Shown: positions 11,733 to 22,289, counted from the first letter of the stretch. The stretch: 64,000 nt of DNA from Liopterus haemorrhoidalis (GCA_963971575.1 OZ020611.1:179058071-179122070); one strand, 5' to 3'. Program-made: numbers and translations. The notes: generated by a model not told the origin, from the letters alone.

Positions 11733-12170
11733 CAAATGGGTTTAGAACAGGAAGGTCTTGCGTAGACGGTATATTTGTGTTAAGGCAGTTCATAGAAAAA
11801 TGAATGGCGAGAAAGCTTACGACACAGTCCCATTAGGTAAGCTATGGGGAAGCATGAGAAAAACTGGTGTTAGTGAGACTATGTGAATACTGTTCGCAAC
11901 CTCTATGAAAAATGTTCTAGCTGTCAAGCTAGGGAAGAAACTCTATCCAGAGTTTCCCTGTTCCCTTCTTTAAGATATATATTGAAGAAGCCTTGCAGGC
12001 ATGGAGGTGCAAATGCAGTAATATGGGTATATCGGAGGCAATCCCTATTATTTGCAGATGACCTGATAGCTGAAGACGAAGATGATTCCAGCTATATGGT
12101 GAGGACACTTAGAGAGGAATATAAAATCAAAAATGGGATTTGGAGAAATGGCGACTTAATTTTAAGAAGC
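11733..12170 (+). pseudogene. RTE-like LINE reverse transcriptase fragment
   Basis: In shifting frames, the plus strand reads DQMGFRTGRSCVDGIFVLRQ (the conserved FR..RS..D.IF.LRQ block of LINE reverse transcriptases), then a decayed DTVP-K.LW segment, IYIEEALQAW, and finally LLFADDLIAEDEDDSSYMVR with the catalytic F/YADD motif at about 12050-12070. The order and spacing match the palm region of RTE-type enzymes, but much of the segment between the first block and FADD is compressed. Many stops and frameshifts make this a pseudogene. Endonuclease and thumb regions are absent. There is no evidence of a poly(A) or target duplication. Confidence 0.75.
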
Positions 12171-12479
12171 TGTCATATGTGAGTTGGTTACCCATGAGTT
12201 TGTTTTTCATAGTTGTTTCGTTCGAATTTTATAGTGGTTTTTTGTAAATCAATTTAATTTACCCCAGTGAATTTTAAGATGGGCCTGATCAAAAATCATT
12301 AGATCTGTGTGAAATTTAGTTTCAAACTTGAAAAGACAACAGAAACACTTGAACATTAGAGAACAGTTGACTTGATTTAAGTAGTTCGGGTACTGAAATA
12401 GTGACAGGAATTCAATCAAACATGATGATTGATCGGATAGGCTTTAAATTTCTAAAACCAAGATTAACCAGATTCATGA

Positions 12480-12516
12480 ATTAATTCGTACCAATCGAAG
12501 ATTGGTACGAATTAAT
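12480..12516. repeat. 17-bp perfect hairpin
   Basis: ATTAATTCGTACCAATC (12480-12496) and its exact reverse complement (12500-12516) are separated by GAA. It lies in otherwise featureless AT-rich sequence and is not followed by a T-run, so it is not a terminator-like element. Confidence 0.8.
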
Positions 12517-12904
12517 AGTGAGAACGAATGATTAATAGTGAGAAGCTCTGAAGAAATAGGCATATCATATGTGTCTAGTCAAGACATTTCGACTGATGTC
12601 TACATTATACCGACCTTATGGTTCGGCAACTTGAGGCGAAAAACAAAGTCACTCTCGTTCCTTCTCCACCGTACCCACCTGGCTGCCGAGAGGGTTGCAT
12701 TTCAGAATTTTCTCATGGATCCAGCCGCGAACTGAGCTAGGCCCGTTTAATTAATAATAATTATTTCCACGGCTATATAGATATACGTTCATTACAGGCG
12801 TGTCAGTGATTAGTAATGTAGCACGTTCCCCACTCCTTTTTATTACACACCGCTGACCAGTTACGTAATGAACTCATTACGTAACAGGTTGAGCTCATTA
12901 CATA

Positions 12905-13265
12905 ACAGGTTCAAGCAACAATGGCCGACCATTGCTAGGCAACGTAATAAACAGCTTGAAAGCATATGTTAAATTATTGCTAGTGTGTAAAGGCAACCGG
13001 ATTAAAATTAAATAATATAGTTAAAGTTGCCAAATTTTGAGAAAAAAAAAAATATATATTTTTTAATAGAATTGGTCTTGTTCAGTCAGTTAATCAGTTG
13101 TCGCAAGTATTGTTATTTTAACTGAATCTACATTCCGTATGACTCGTACATGACCGTTACTGGACAACGTAATAAATAAGTTCAAAGCAACTGTCAAATT
13201 ATTGTTAGTTTTTAAAGAGAACTTTATAAAAATTAAATAAGTAATAAAGTTATAGTTGTGGAAAA
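12905..13265. repeat. Diverged direct duplication, period about 220 bp
   Basis: 12930-13040 and 13150-13260 share ordered blocks: CAACGTAATAAA, a GTCAAATTATTG-like block, and AAAATTAAATAA followed by a TTGCC or TTGTGG end. The copies have diverged considerably. CATTACGTAA-type motifs repeat three times at 12864-12905. I see no coding sequence. Confidence 0.5.
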
Positions 13266-13904
13266 AGCTTGTGGCTTGTGCCGCAATTTTCATACTCGTG
13301 TGAAATGACCATCGTCGTTGCATAATATTCTATTTAAGCATTAATGGGTCGATTGTTTGTTTATATCTTAGTTACTATGCCTGAAACTATAATTCTACGC
13401 CTAGCGGGCTGTGACTGAGACAAAATGCCCGGTCATGTTAATTAGCGAAGCATTAGAGCCTGGTTTATAATATATATGTTATGGATACATAAGCATAAAA
13501 AACACTACTTTTTTTGTTCTGTGTATTATAAATAGATGTTTTGAAGGGTCAAACCCATTGTTCAATTCTTATGCGTTAGGCTATGGGTTTATTATAAACT
13601 AGGCTTTAGAACCAGTTGTGCGTAAAATCTCAGGTCAAAAAACCTTTACATCCTGGCCGTCCCGTTTTCGGAACAGCAAGTTTAAACACATTAAGTAAGG
13701 GGTTTGCGTTTTCGGGGCAGTATTATTATATTCAAGGATGTTATTTAACGTTTGTAATTATCGTATTGTAATTTTTGAAAGTAAAATGTTTAAATTGTTT
13801 ATAATTTTTTTTAGTCGCTAGAAGGATCCTATTTTTCTGTTTTTATAGGTGTTTCATATTTATCTTTAATCAGTAATATCAGCTACATAATCATCATTAT
13901 CATT

Positions 13905-14346
13905 TATTATCCACTGATATCTACTGCTGAACATTACCTCCCCTCTGCATCTTCAGTCCTTTCTGTTCTGTGCCACCTGCAGCCATTTACCGACCAGTTT
14001 CGTGATATCATCCGTCTACCGGATAGAAGCTCTACCTCGACTACTACTGTCTCTAGGCCCCCATTCCAGTACTTTCCTGGTCCGTCTACCATTATTGGCT
14101 CTAGCAAAGTGGTCTTAAGACTTGAAATTTTTCCAATATATAGCAAACTTTTTTTTGCTGCCTAATACACGAATTTGTTTTTCGATCCAAAAGTGTGATC
14201 TTTAAGCGATTCATAGTTTTTAGCATGAGGGTGAGAGTTTCAGCACCATAAGTGAAGACTGGTAAGACACATTTATCAAATACCTGTCTCTTGAGGCAAA
14301 TGAATAAATCACCTTTTAAAATGTACCTCCAATACGATTTCCAAAT
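13905..14346 (-). pseudogene. LINE reverse-transcriptase C-terminal fragment
   Basis: On the minus strand the sequence reads LKRQVFDKCVLPVFTYGAET (thumb region, about 14310-14220), then, in other frames, HFARANNGRRTRKVLEWGPR, RRGRASIR, TDDITKLVGKWLQVAQNRKD. This series (VLPV.TYGAET, W.GH.AR, RGRP..RW.DDI, W...AQ.R..W) is the C-terminal signature of RTE/CR1-like LINE proteins. Frameshifts and stops interrupt it. Its right edge is abruptly cut by the mariner element starting at 14348, which inserted at a TA within or at the edge of this LINE relic. Confidence 0.75.
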
Positions 14347-14347
14347 A

Positions 14348-15219
14348 CGAGGTGCGTAAATTAAGTACCCGGACTGATTTTTTAAAATTTTATATACGAA
14401 TATAATTACAATGCAATATTGTCTCCCTCAAAATAACTTTCTTGGGAAGCCACACAGCTCTGGAGACGGTTCTGCCAATCCTCATAGCAGTGCTGGAGCT
14501 CGGATACTGGAATAGGTTTCAGCTGGTCGGTTATGGACGTTCGAATATTATCGAGTGTCCCAAAATGACGTCCCTTGAGGTGATTTTTTAATCTTGGGAA
14601 GAGGAAAAAGTCACAAGGACTCAAGTCAGGCGAAAAAGGAGGCTGAGGAGCCACAGGAATTGGAATCGTTTTGGCCAGTTTAAAAAAGTTGAAATTGCTG
14701 TGTGACAAGGCGCATTGTCAGATTTTTCTCATCCCCAATTCATTGGTCAAAATCTGATGAACGGTAGTGTGATTCAAATTCAACTCTTCCCCAATCATTC
14801 CGACTGTCAACCGACGATCTGAACGCACAAGATCCCGGATTCTGTCGACATATTCATCGTTTATTGAAGATGACTCTCTTCCTTCAGAAAATGCCTTAAA
14901 CCACCAAAAAACCTGGGTCCTTGACAAACCACCATCTCTGTAGGCCTGCTGAAGTTTTGCCTGCAAGTTTCCGTTGCACTGTGCCCAAGTCTGAAGCAAA
15001 AGCTGATAGCACAACGTTGCTCGAAATGAATGTCTCATTTTAAAACACTAGAAAAAACTGTTTCACGAAAAAAATCGTTACGGACAACAAAATTACTCTA
15101 GCGAGAAATTCCTACTAAAGGTGCACATGTTCACCTGCCGCCCCTCCAAGTCCCGCGTCCCAAATGTTGCCAGATCAAACGCTATGTTGCCAATCCGGTT
15201 ACTTAATTTACACACCTCG
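14348..15219 (-). mobile_element. Mariner element with intact TIRs, internally deleted
   Basis: The left end CGAGGTGCGTAAATTAAGTA and the inverted right end CGAGGTGTGTAAATTAAGTA differ at one position in 20, and similarity continues to about 29 bp. Both sides carry TA (14346-14347 and 15220-15221), the mariner target. At 872 bp it is well short of a full-length mariner (about 1.3 kb), and the middle of the transposase gene is missing. Confidence 0.93.
14406..15038 (-). pseudogene. Mariner transposase with central deletion
   Basis: The N-terminal 106 codons (15038-14718) give the HTH part, including LSRTQVFWWFKAFSEGRESS, RDLVRSDRRLTVGMIGEELN and TVHQILTNELGMRK. The reading then jumps directly to SDNAPCHTAIST, which contains the second catalytic Asp, and continues in another frame with PPFSPDLSPCDFFLFPRLKN (third Asp of the D,D34D triad) and a C-terminal ESYFEGDN end. 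The segment between the HTH and the second Asp, including the first catalytic Asp, is deleted. The deletion joint is near 14720-14735. The product could not be catalytic, though the DNA-binding half remains open. The family resembles the SETMAR-type mariners. Confidence 0.9.
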
Positions 15220-16110
15220 TATATCACAAAATATGCGGAATTTTAAATTACTTTGTGGTTTTTTTGTTTAATTTAAATGGAAAAAGTATGAAACAAAAAT
15301 GAATAACCATTTGTACCGCGTCTTTTCAAATAAATCAGCGCCTTTTGCAGCCGACAACCCTACCAAGAAAGAAAAGGATAGCGATATGAGCAGAACACAT
15401 AAAAGAGTATGAAAAAGAAATGCTTCATTTAACCTGTACTGCATTCTAACAGATGAACGGTCTATAGTTAAATAAATTGTATAAAACAAATATATATTTC
15501 TTGGTTATACCTTTGAAAGTCTAAAAATACTGCCGCTAAATGAATATGCAAATATAATAAGTTAATTTTTATAAAAACATGGGTTTAAATAAAATATTGT
15601 TTTCTTTTTGTAAAATCTTAAAATTATTGTGGTAACTTTCAATATTCCAATAGTAGCATTATGATGGTTGCATATTCAATAAGAAAATTGAAAAAGTTTT
15701 GAATGTAAACAGGAGCACAAGAGTTTGTTAAACCTTTTCACGGTCGAACGAGTAGTTCTCAGGGCTTCGGGTAGATCGATCAAAAATCCGCAATCCGCTA
15801 GAAAACCCCGGCGAGACTGAGTCATACTCCCACTAAATATTTCACAATACCTACCAACCCTACTGATCAATGAACGCAAAATGAATTATTTATTAAATGT
15901 CAAAAGGGACATGAGATGTCATTCTTATTCGCCGCTTGTTTATTTCTTACAGATATTTTATTTAAATTATTTGACGATAGTAATTTGTGTCGCTCAGAAA
16001 ACAGACGGAGAGAGAAAAATATATTTTGATAAATTACTTCGTCCCGTTTTATAAGGAGAGGCACAGAACAGTCCTTACAAGTTCACAATACTGTCAATCT
16101 ATATTAATAA
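15220..16110. other. Gene-poor interval
   Basis: Open frames at 15268-15489 and 15676-15879 (both minus) show no recognisable domain. The first contains a hydrophobic stretch but no supported start or neighbour. I treat both as chance frames. Confidence 0.3.
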
Positions 16111-16645
16111 AATTGGTAGTTATTCTGCTTTTTCTGTTTCATATTTGGTTTCTACATGCAGGGGCGGCGCTAGAATTTGCGGGGCCATGTGAGAGAAGAG
16201 CAAAAAAAGGTCCTCATGTCCACGCGCGGGGCCTCCTGTTCAGATTCAAGTGAGGAGCAAAAAAAAAGGTCCTCATCTCCATGCGCGGGGCCTCCTGTTC
16301 AGATCCAATGCTGTTGTTGACCGCGGGGCCTCCTGTTCAGATCCAAGTGAGGAACAAAAAAAAAAAGGTCCTCATCACTATGCGCGGGGCCTGTTGTAGA
16401 AACCGCGGGGCCTGCTGTTGAACGCGGGGCCATGTGCCACCGCACATGCTGCATATGTCTCGCGCCGGCCCTGTCTACATGTTTCATATAATTATAGAAC
16501 AACATCCGCAAAAAAACATTTTTGTCTGTCTGTCCGGGATTCATGCAAAAACGGCTGGACATATTTACACGTAATTTGGTATGATTATAGAGTAAAACCA
16601 GGATTCGAACACAGGCTATAAGGTATTTCAAAATCTTTATTCTAT
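16111..16645 (-). repeat. Interspersed repeat family D, copy 1, split by a MITE
   Basis: The flanks of the MITE at 16159-16473 join into a sequence matching 50465-50700: a TTTCATATTTGGTTTCTACA part, a GTCTGTCTGTC tract, CGGCTGGACATATTTACACG, and CCAGGATTCGAACACAGGC. Read on the minus strand the last element is a tRNA T-arm-like B box (TGTTCGAATCC). Other copies are at 31990-32235 (plus), 61640-61835 (minus) and 62415-62515 (plus, 3' part). Confidence 0.75.
16159..16473. mobile_element. hAT MITE with perfect TSD and an internal minisatellite
   Basis: Ends CAGGGGCGGCGCTAG and CAGGGCCGGCGCGAG (inverted) are flanked by TCTACATG on both sides (16151-16158 and 16474-16481). The family D copy at 50.5 kb has the unoccupied site (TTTACACG at 50517-50524). 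The interior contains about three imperfect units built around GGTCCTCAT, GCGCGGGGCCTCCTG and TTCAGATCCAAGTGAGGA (16200-16400). The right end is shared with the element at 41457-41976. Confidence 0.92.
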
Positions 16646-16948
16646 GGGGTATTCCGGAGTTCAAACTGTTTATTAAAAAAATGCCTTCCTTATTATTAAC
16701 TTAACACAAAAAAAAATTTAAATGTCTATAGTAAGAAAACAAATTCTTTTTGTTCAATGCATTTTTTCGATTAGATGAATACTTGGATTATTATTTTTAA
16801 AATTCTTCTACATTGTGTAGTCTAATTTTTTTTTGGTACAAATATGTATAAATATTACAAAACAAATAGTTATTTATGTTCGTGGAGAACAAGCACTTTA
16901 AAGACTTGCAAAAAAAAAGAAGATTAGTTGTGTCCATTTAAGCTGATA
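16646..16948. other. AT-rich spacer
   Basis: I see nothing recognisable between the end of the family D copy and the 8-bp duplication of the next hAT element. Confidence 0.4.
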
Positions 16949-16956
16949 TGTTAGAA

Positions 16957-18308
16957 CAGTGGTTCTCAAACTGTTTAATGTGAAGGCACCCCAAATCGAT
17001 TATGTAATATTTTCGGCACCCCCAACATCATGTGCATGAAATTATAAAGACATTTTATTTATCTTAATAAAATTATGTAATAATTATGTAAAATTTTAAT
17101 TAAAAATATATTCTTTAAGTGAGAACAAAAGATACACAAAAAAATAATGAGATACATAAGCTTGATGTAATTTTTTACATAATTCCTTTATATATCGGCG
17201 GATTTTGGAAAAACATACTCGCATTTCATGTTCTACCGACTTCAGATTTCGTTCTGAATCAATATCCAAAAGGATTCTATAGAAAATTCAAAGTATTTCA
17301 TTCCCAACGTACGGCCAATAAAAATTTCTATTGATTCCTCTCATTCTAATTTTTTAATTCTAATTTATTAGGATTGGATGATAATTCCACCAACGGATTT
17401 CATATCCAGTCAAAACTATCCATAGGAAAATAGTAGCAAATCTGTGTTCCCAGTGATGTGAAGTATTCATAAATCAACTTAATTATGTTTTCTTTTGTTT
17501 TAGTTGTTCTTGTAAACATTTCCAAGTTGCCTTCATTGACTTTTATTTTCCAAAATTTTATCTTGTCTTTAAAAGTTCAAATTTTATCGGACTATTTTAA
17601 CTAATTTTCATCTCTTCCTTGAATGTTGGAATTTACTTTATTCAATTCTTCAAATATATCTGTCGTATAAGCGAATTAGTAGACCAAAATTCATTTTTCA
17701 AAAATTCACAAAATTCAAGTTTGTTTTCCTGTTCAAATTGTGAGTAATTCTACTTTTCATGAACACGAATCAATATTCGTCCATTGATCAACCATCTGAC
17801 AGTATGAAGAAGAAGGTTCAAATGCTCAGACCCAAGTTCTTCACACAGTTTTGAGAAAGCCTGTGGTTTAAGAGGCCTGCTCTTAATAAAATTTACCATC
17901 CTAATGATTTCATTCAGAACAGTTGAGAGCTCCTCTCCTAGTGTTTTTGAGATTTGGGTTTGTAGATGTAAAAAACAATGAGTAGATATGATAGGAGTAT
18001 TTTCTTTTTTTGGCAAATGACAGTAAACCCTTTAACGACCCAGCCATGGACGGTGCACCATCGATACATAATCCGACACATGATTTCCATGATAAATCTC
18101 TGGTTTTCAAATATTCATTTAAAATGTTTAACATTAAGAACCCGTTATACCGAGTAGTCATTTTAAAACGATCGGAAGTTAATATAGGCATCCACGAGTT
18201 GTACCCGTTTGCATTTATTTGGTTGCGTAAAATTTGATTATGCGTATATAGATACATACGATGCTAAATTTCACACCACGCCCGCGGCACCCACTTTGAG
18301 AACCACTG
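16957..18308 (-). mobile_element. hAT element (CAGTGGTTCTCAAAC ends) with 8-bp TSD
   Basis: The left end CAGTGGTTCTCAAACTG and the inverted right end CAGTGGTTCTCAAAGTG differ at one position. Perfect duplications of TGTTAGAA occupy 16949-16956 and 18309-18316. CAGTGGTTCTCAAAC is a typical terminus of Charlie-like hAT elements. It contains a decayed transposase fragment on the minus strand. Confidence 0.95.
17750..18257 (-). pseudogene. hAT transposase fragment, ZBED5/FAM200-like
   Basis: Two overlapping minus-strand frames join across a frameshift near 17990. The first reads ILNEYLKTRDLSWKSCVGLC then IDGAPSMAGSLKGLLSFAKK; the second continues ISTHCFLHLQTQISKTLGEE, IIRMVNFIKSRPLKPQAFSK, LCEELGSEHLNLLLHTVRWL. 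The series C-DGAPSM-G (catalytic Asp), HC-LHR-like (here HCFLHLQ), NFIKSR.L...F..LC.E.G..H..LL.HT-VRWL is diagnostic of the ZBED5/FAM200 group of hAT transposases. The N-terminal BED finger and the C-terminal dimerisation region with the last acidic residue are not recognisable in the ~1.35-kb element, so it is inactive. Confidence 0.88.
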
Positions 18309-18316
18309 TGTTAGAA

Positions 18317-18790
18317 TATGATGAAAGTAAAAGGTATGGAAATCAAACTTTTGATAGTTCTTCATATTATGAAGTCTTCTGACGATACTAATCCTATTTT
18401 TAGATTGATATCTATTGACGATAAAATCAAGCTGTTAACACTTCAAAATTTGTTTTCTAACAGTTTTTTTAATTCGATGACAAATTTGTCAACAAACAAT
18501 GGAAATCTACTGTCTTCTAACATATTCATAACCACGAGGAAACGATTAGATTTAGATAAAAGCCGTCCAAAGAAAGAGGGAATATTTATCACAAAATGTG
18601 ATAACAGTTGAAACACTTAAAATAATGTTAAATACGTCAGAATGTATTTTTTCTTTCTCTCTCTTCTTGGGCACTGTAAAAGCTGTGTCCACTTGGAGAA
18701 AAATGTCGAGAGTAACTCTCGAGAGTCAAATTCTTGGATCTTTCCTGTTATCTGCCCACAACTAAACAAGACTCGGCGGGAAAAATTCAG
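18317..18790. other. Interval without recognised features
   Basis: An open frame of 97 codons at 18318-18611 (plus) begins just after the hAT target duplication. It shows no recognisable motif, is AT-rich with low-complexity residue usage, and has no conserved neighbours. I do not call it a gene. Confidence 0.3.
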
Positions 18791-18797
18791 TATAAGG

Positions 18798-18972
18798 CAG
18801 TGTTTCTCAATAGGTGGTCCGCGGGTCAGTTCTTGGTGGTCCGCGCACACAAAATTTCATTAGTAATAATAATGGGTCTTTACGCAAGAAACAGTTTTTC
18901 TTGACGTAGGTGGTCCGCGGTTAGTGTGGAATTTTTAAAGTGGTCCGCAACTGTCGAAGGTTTGAGAAACAC
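18798..18972. mobile_element. Small hAT-like MITE, right end damaged
   Basis: The left end CAGTGTTTCTCAATAGGTGG resembles other hAT termini here and is matched near 18959-18972 by GTTTGAGAAACAC. GTGGTCCGCGG repeats occur inside near both ends. The last bases of the right TIR are missing and no 8-bp duplication is found. Confidence 0.6.
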
Positions 18973-19001
18973 GAGTTTCCACTGTTGCACTGTTTGCCCC
19001 G

Positions 19002-19255
19002 CGCCAACGGAGTGGCCGAGCGCATTAAGTCGTGCGGTTTTAGACTGTTAAAATCAGTCTGGCTGGGCGGTCGGTGGTTCGAGACTGCTTCGTTGGTGAT
19101 ATTATTCGGGCGAGAATAATATGTTTACATTACTCTCATTTTCACAATCATTCACCCCTCATCCCGGTGTAGGAGCTCGCCCCCTGGCATCGGCGATTAG
19201 CCTCGTTGCAGAAATAAGCCGATGTAAAATAAATAAATTTAAAAAAAAAATTAAA
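19002..19255 (+). mobile_element. tRNA-derived SINE, full length with 11-bp TSDs
   Basis: The head resembles a class II tRNA (Ser/Leu type): an A box TGGCCGAGCGC (19013-19023) and a B box GGTTCGAGACT (19076-19086), with a long variable-arm-like insert between them. The body then leaves tRNA similarity (GGTGTAGGAGCTCGCCCCCT, GGCATCGGCGATTAGCCTCG) and ends in an A-rich tail. The direct repeats TGTTTGCCCCG at 18991-19001 and 19256-19266 are perfect, as expected for LINE-assisted retroposition. SINEs are transcribed by RNA polymerase III from the internal boxes and encode nothing. A second, 5'-truncated copy in reverse orientation is at 57650-57769. Confidence 0.93.
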
Positions 19256-19266
19256 TGTTTGCCCCG

Positions 19267-20259
19267 ATTCCATGTTTCAATTCACTTTAACATACAATTT
19301 ATTTTTAGGTGATTTACAAAAAAAAATCAACTAGGTTTTTAATAATAACCTAAGGTAGTGCTTTAGGATTCACACTAACCCATGAAAACTATTCTCAGGA
19401 CGTTATTGTTCAGGATTACCCAAGGTATCAATAATTTTTAGTGTGCAATACTTTATTGTCAACTGACAATAACTGAAGCGCCTCTAGTGAGATTTTGAGA
19501 AACTGACGGTTGTAGGATAGTCGAGTTTGTGACAAGCATGGGAATATGTTCTGAGAAGTGGAAAGACAGTTAAAGACCATTTTAGAGTGTGTTCCCGTGT
19601 GTTTCAATAAATATCACATGAAGATACCATTGAATCTGTCAAAAATATCCTACCAAAGTCAGCCATGATGTGAATGCAGTAGCGCTTCTGTCGGTAGTGT
19701 CAGATGCCAATATTGTCCGAGCCTTTCGGTTTCTGTTCGGTTACTTTATTTACCAAACCTAACATAATTACCTAATTTTCTGATGCACAGTATATTGGCT
19801 GCCCGACCCTTTCGGCTTCTTCCTGTTCTATAACTTCTCTATTCTAACCTAATTACCTAGATTTTGGTGCACAGCACTTAATATTGGCACAGTCATTTAT
19901 ACTAGCACTGTATATTGATCGTCAAGCTGGCACTGTATACTAAACGTGAGCCAAATCCTCAACTAGACTAGCTTAACCTTAAAACTGAGTCTTAGAGAAT
20001 TAGATAGTGGCGGGCAATTAGCAGTTAATATCCAAATTCTTAGTAGACAAGGGCGTGAGGGCACTATCGAAGAGTCGCTATGAACTCACCCGAGAATCGC
20101 TATCAACACTATCAAGAGTAGATTACTCGCCAAAGTTTCAATTAATAATTATAAAAAGTAACACTAACAACACAACGTTTCTTCGATAGCTTTATAAGAT
20201 GGCTCTCGGATTTCCAATACGTCTCGTATAGTTGATAGTCGTCGCTAGCTACATGTATA
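19267..20259. other. Gene-poor interval with a diverged duplication
   Basis: Two related ~85-bp blocks (about 19717-19800 and 19801-19885) share CCTTTCGG, CTAATTACCTA and a TGATGCACAG/TGGTGCACAG motif followed by TATTGGC. I see no coding sequence. Confidence 0.4.
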
Positions 20260-20324
20260 CGAGGTCTACCTTTTAAGTTTTCACAAAAACTAAGAAAGAA
20301 AAAAAAATGTTTGAACTAACTGTT

Positions 20325-21935
20325 TTATTGCTTTTCAAAATATTCGGCTTTAAGATTTATACACTTTTGCATGCGTTCAAACAAATTCTCGAAACATTTT
20401 TTCCACTCTGAAGCAGGTATTTCAACAACATGGTTTTCGAAGGTTTCAACAGCTTTTTGAGGTGATGAAAATCGCTGTCCACGCATTTTTTGTTTGACAT
20501 TGGAGAACAAAAAAAAAGTCGTTAGGGGATAAATCAGGAGAATACGAGCAATGAGACATAAATTCGATGTTTTTCTCCTTCAAATAACCAATTATTTGAC
20601 GTGCTGTGTGGGAGCTTGCATTGTCCTGATGAAGAATGATGCGACGTTTTGGGTTGTTTTTCCTGATTTTGTCGATGACTTCTGGCAAACAAATTGTTAT
20701 ATACCATTCAGCATTAACTGTTCTCCGATCCTCTAAAGCAGTGGTTCCCAAACTTATTTTGTCGCGGAACCCCAATGCGATGTTCAAAAAATTACGGAAC
20801 CCTATTATTGGAATTTTTTTTATATAGTACAAGTTTAAATACAAAAAAAAAAATATATATTACATTACTGCAAACATTTTCTTTTATAAATACGATAGAA
20901 AAGTAAGAGTTTATAAATTAGTAGTAATTTTCAATGTATTCATAAAAACTAGAACATTAAAATTAAAAAAAAAAAAATCATGAATTCATATTTTTCATAT
21001 AAAGTGTGAGAGTTTTTGATAATACAGCTAGATTTAATGAGAAGCATGTTTTTGCTTTTTGAATTCTAATATCCTTTCAAAATTTGGTATAATATCGGAT
21101 AATCAAATTCGCATATCTGGTGCAGCATTTAGTTTGCTGTGACATTTCGATTTTGTGTCAGCGTATTTTAAAAATCGAGATTCACTCATGTACGTAGTTG
21201 CAAACAGTAACAAAAACCAAATAACCCTTTTTGATAAATGAGGATATTGGTCATTTATATCAGACCAGAAAGTTGTTTTTTCTGTGTATCTGTATTACAT
21301 TTATTTTTGTATTTTTCTTGAATAAATTTTTAACTATATTTTAAATCCTTTTTTTTTAAATATCCATTTTTATGGAACAATAGTGATATAAATAGCACCA
21401 TGTCCCGCGGAACCCCAGAATTTTATCGCGGAACACACGTTGGGAACCGCTGCTCTAAAGGAATGGTTGCGACATGTCCAGTACAACCGGAAAAACAAGC
21501 GATTATTTTCTTGGAAGTGCTTCGTGAACGAACAACTTTTGTGGGTTTCGGTTCATCTTGGAAAACCCAAACAGTGGATTGTTGCTCAGTTTCCGATTCA
21601 TATGAATAAATTCAAGTTTCGTCACTTGTAACGATGTTGTATACGGGTTTTGCAGTGCCTAGGTTAAATTTTTTTAGCATTCCCTTACACCAATCAACAC
21701 GAGCATTTTTTTGAGCTTCGATCAAATTATATGGAATCCATCGGGAACAAATCATTTTCACAGCTTAATGTTCATGCAAAATCGAATGTATTGCAGTCTG
21801 CGATATGCCAAAGGATGCCTCTATCTCACGGTAAGACACATGCCGATCTTCTACAATCATTTTTCGCACAGCATCGATGTTTTTTTAAATCACAACCGAG
21901 TTTAGTCGACCTTCACGAGATTCATCACTGACAGG
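20325..21935 (-). pseudogene. Mariner transposase pseudogene, split by insertion
   Basis: Upstream of the hAT (minus strand, 21935 to 21461) frames read DESREG, a decayed IDAVRKMIVEDRHVSYREIE, IEASFGISQTAIHSILHEH, SRWIPYNL and a first catalytic Asp in TSDETWIYS. Downstream (20730 to 20325) come DRRTVNAEWYITICLPEVID, then ILHQDNASSHTARQIIGYLK with the second Asp, CSYSPDLSPNDFF with the third, and a C-terminal FERMQKCINLKAEYFEKQ. All three D,D34D residues are therefore still readable, but stops, frameshifts and the insertion inactivate the gene. The N-terminal helix-turn-helix start is missing. Confidence 0.88.
20739..21452. mobile_element. hAT element nested in mariner, perfect 8-bp TSD
   Basis: Ends CAGTGGTTCCCAAACTT and CAGCGGTTCCCAACGTG (inverted) are flanked by CTCTAAAG at 20731-20738 and 21453-21460. 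The related mariner at 49 kb has the site unoccupied (CTCTAAAA, 49059-49066). GTCGCGGAACCCC near the left end and its inverse near the right extend the TIRs. No transposase is recognised inside, so it is non-autonomous. Confidence 0.95.
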
Positions 21936-22133
21936 CACAAAAACGATTTTTTGTGCATTTGATTCTTCAAATCTTCATTAAATTAATAAGAAATATATTA
22001 ACAAACGGCTACTTTTTTTGAATTTCAGAAACTTATTTCTGACTATTAACAAGGTGATTTTACATCATTACTATAAATCATCTATTCCTCATTAATACAT
22101 TAAAAACAAAAAACTAAATTAATTCAAACAATA

Positions 22134-22176
22134 GTCTACTATTATAAGTCATGATTCATGACTTATAATAGTAGAC
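22134..22176. repeat. 43-bp perfect palindrome
   Basis: Two 21-bp arms (GTCTACTATTATAAGTCATGA and its exact complement) flank a single T at 22155. Nothing coding surrounds it. Confidence 0.9.
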
Positions 22177-22289
22177 GAAGCGTACTGAATACCACACATT
22201 ACACTCTACACACATGAACTCGATTCTCCACTGTTAACAATTATTTATTAAATTATTAATTTCAACACACTACATGCCTTAGCCTAAAA

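Larger units (their letters stand above)
20260..21935 (-). mobile_element. Mariner element, 5' truncated, interrupted by a hAT
   Basis: The element's 3' end starts after TA at 20258-20259 with CGAGGTCTACCTTTTAAGTT, closely matching the end of the second copy at 48418. Alignment to that copy runs to about 21935, where it breaks off, so the 5' TIR is lost. A 714-bp hAT sits in the transposase gene at 20739-21452. Confidence 0.88.

Noticed and set aside
13090..13323. 77-codon minus-strand frame
   Set aside because: It overlaps a diverged non-coding duplication whose other copy is not open.
18318..18611. 97-codon frame as a host gene
   Set aside because: No motif, AT-driven composition, no splice or promoter context; it starts a few bases after a hAT target duplication.
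19002..19095. tRNA-Ser/Leu gene
   Set aside because: The acceptor stem does not close, and the sequence continues into a SINE body with flanking target duplications.
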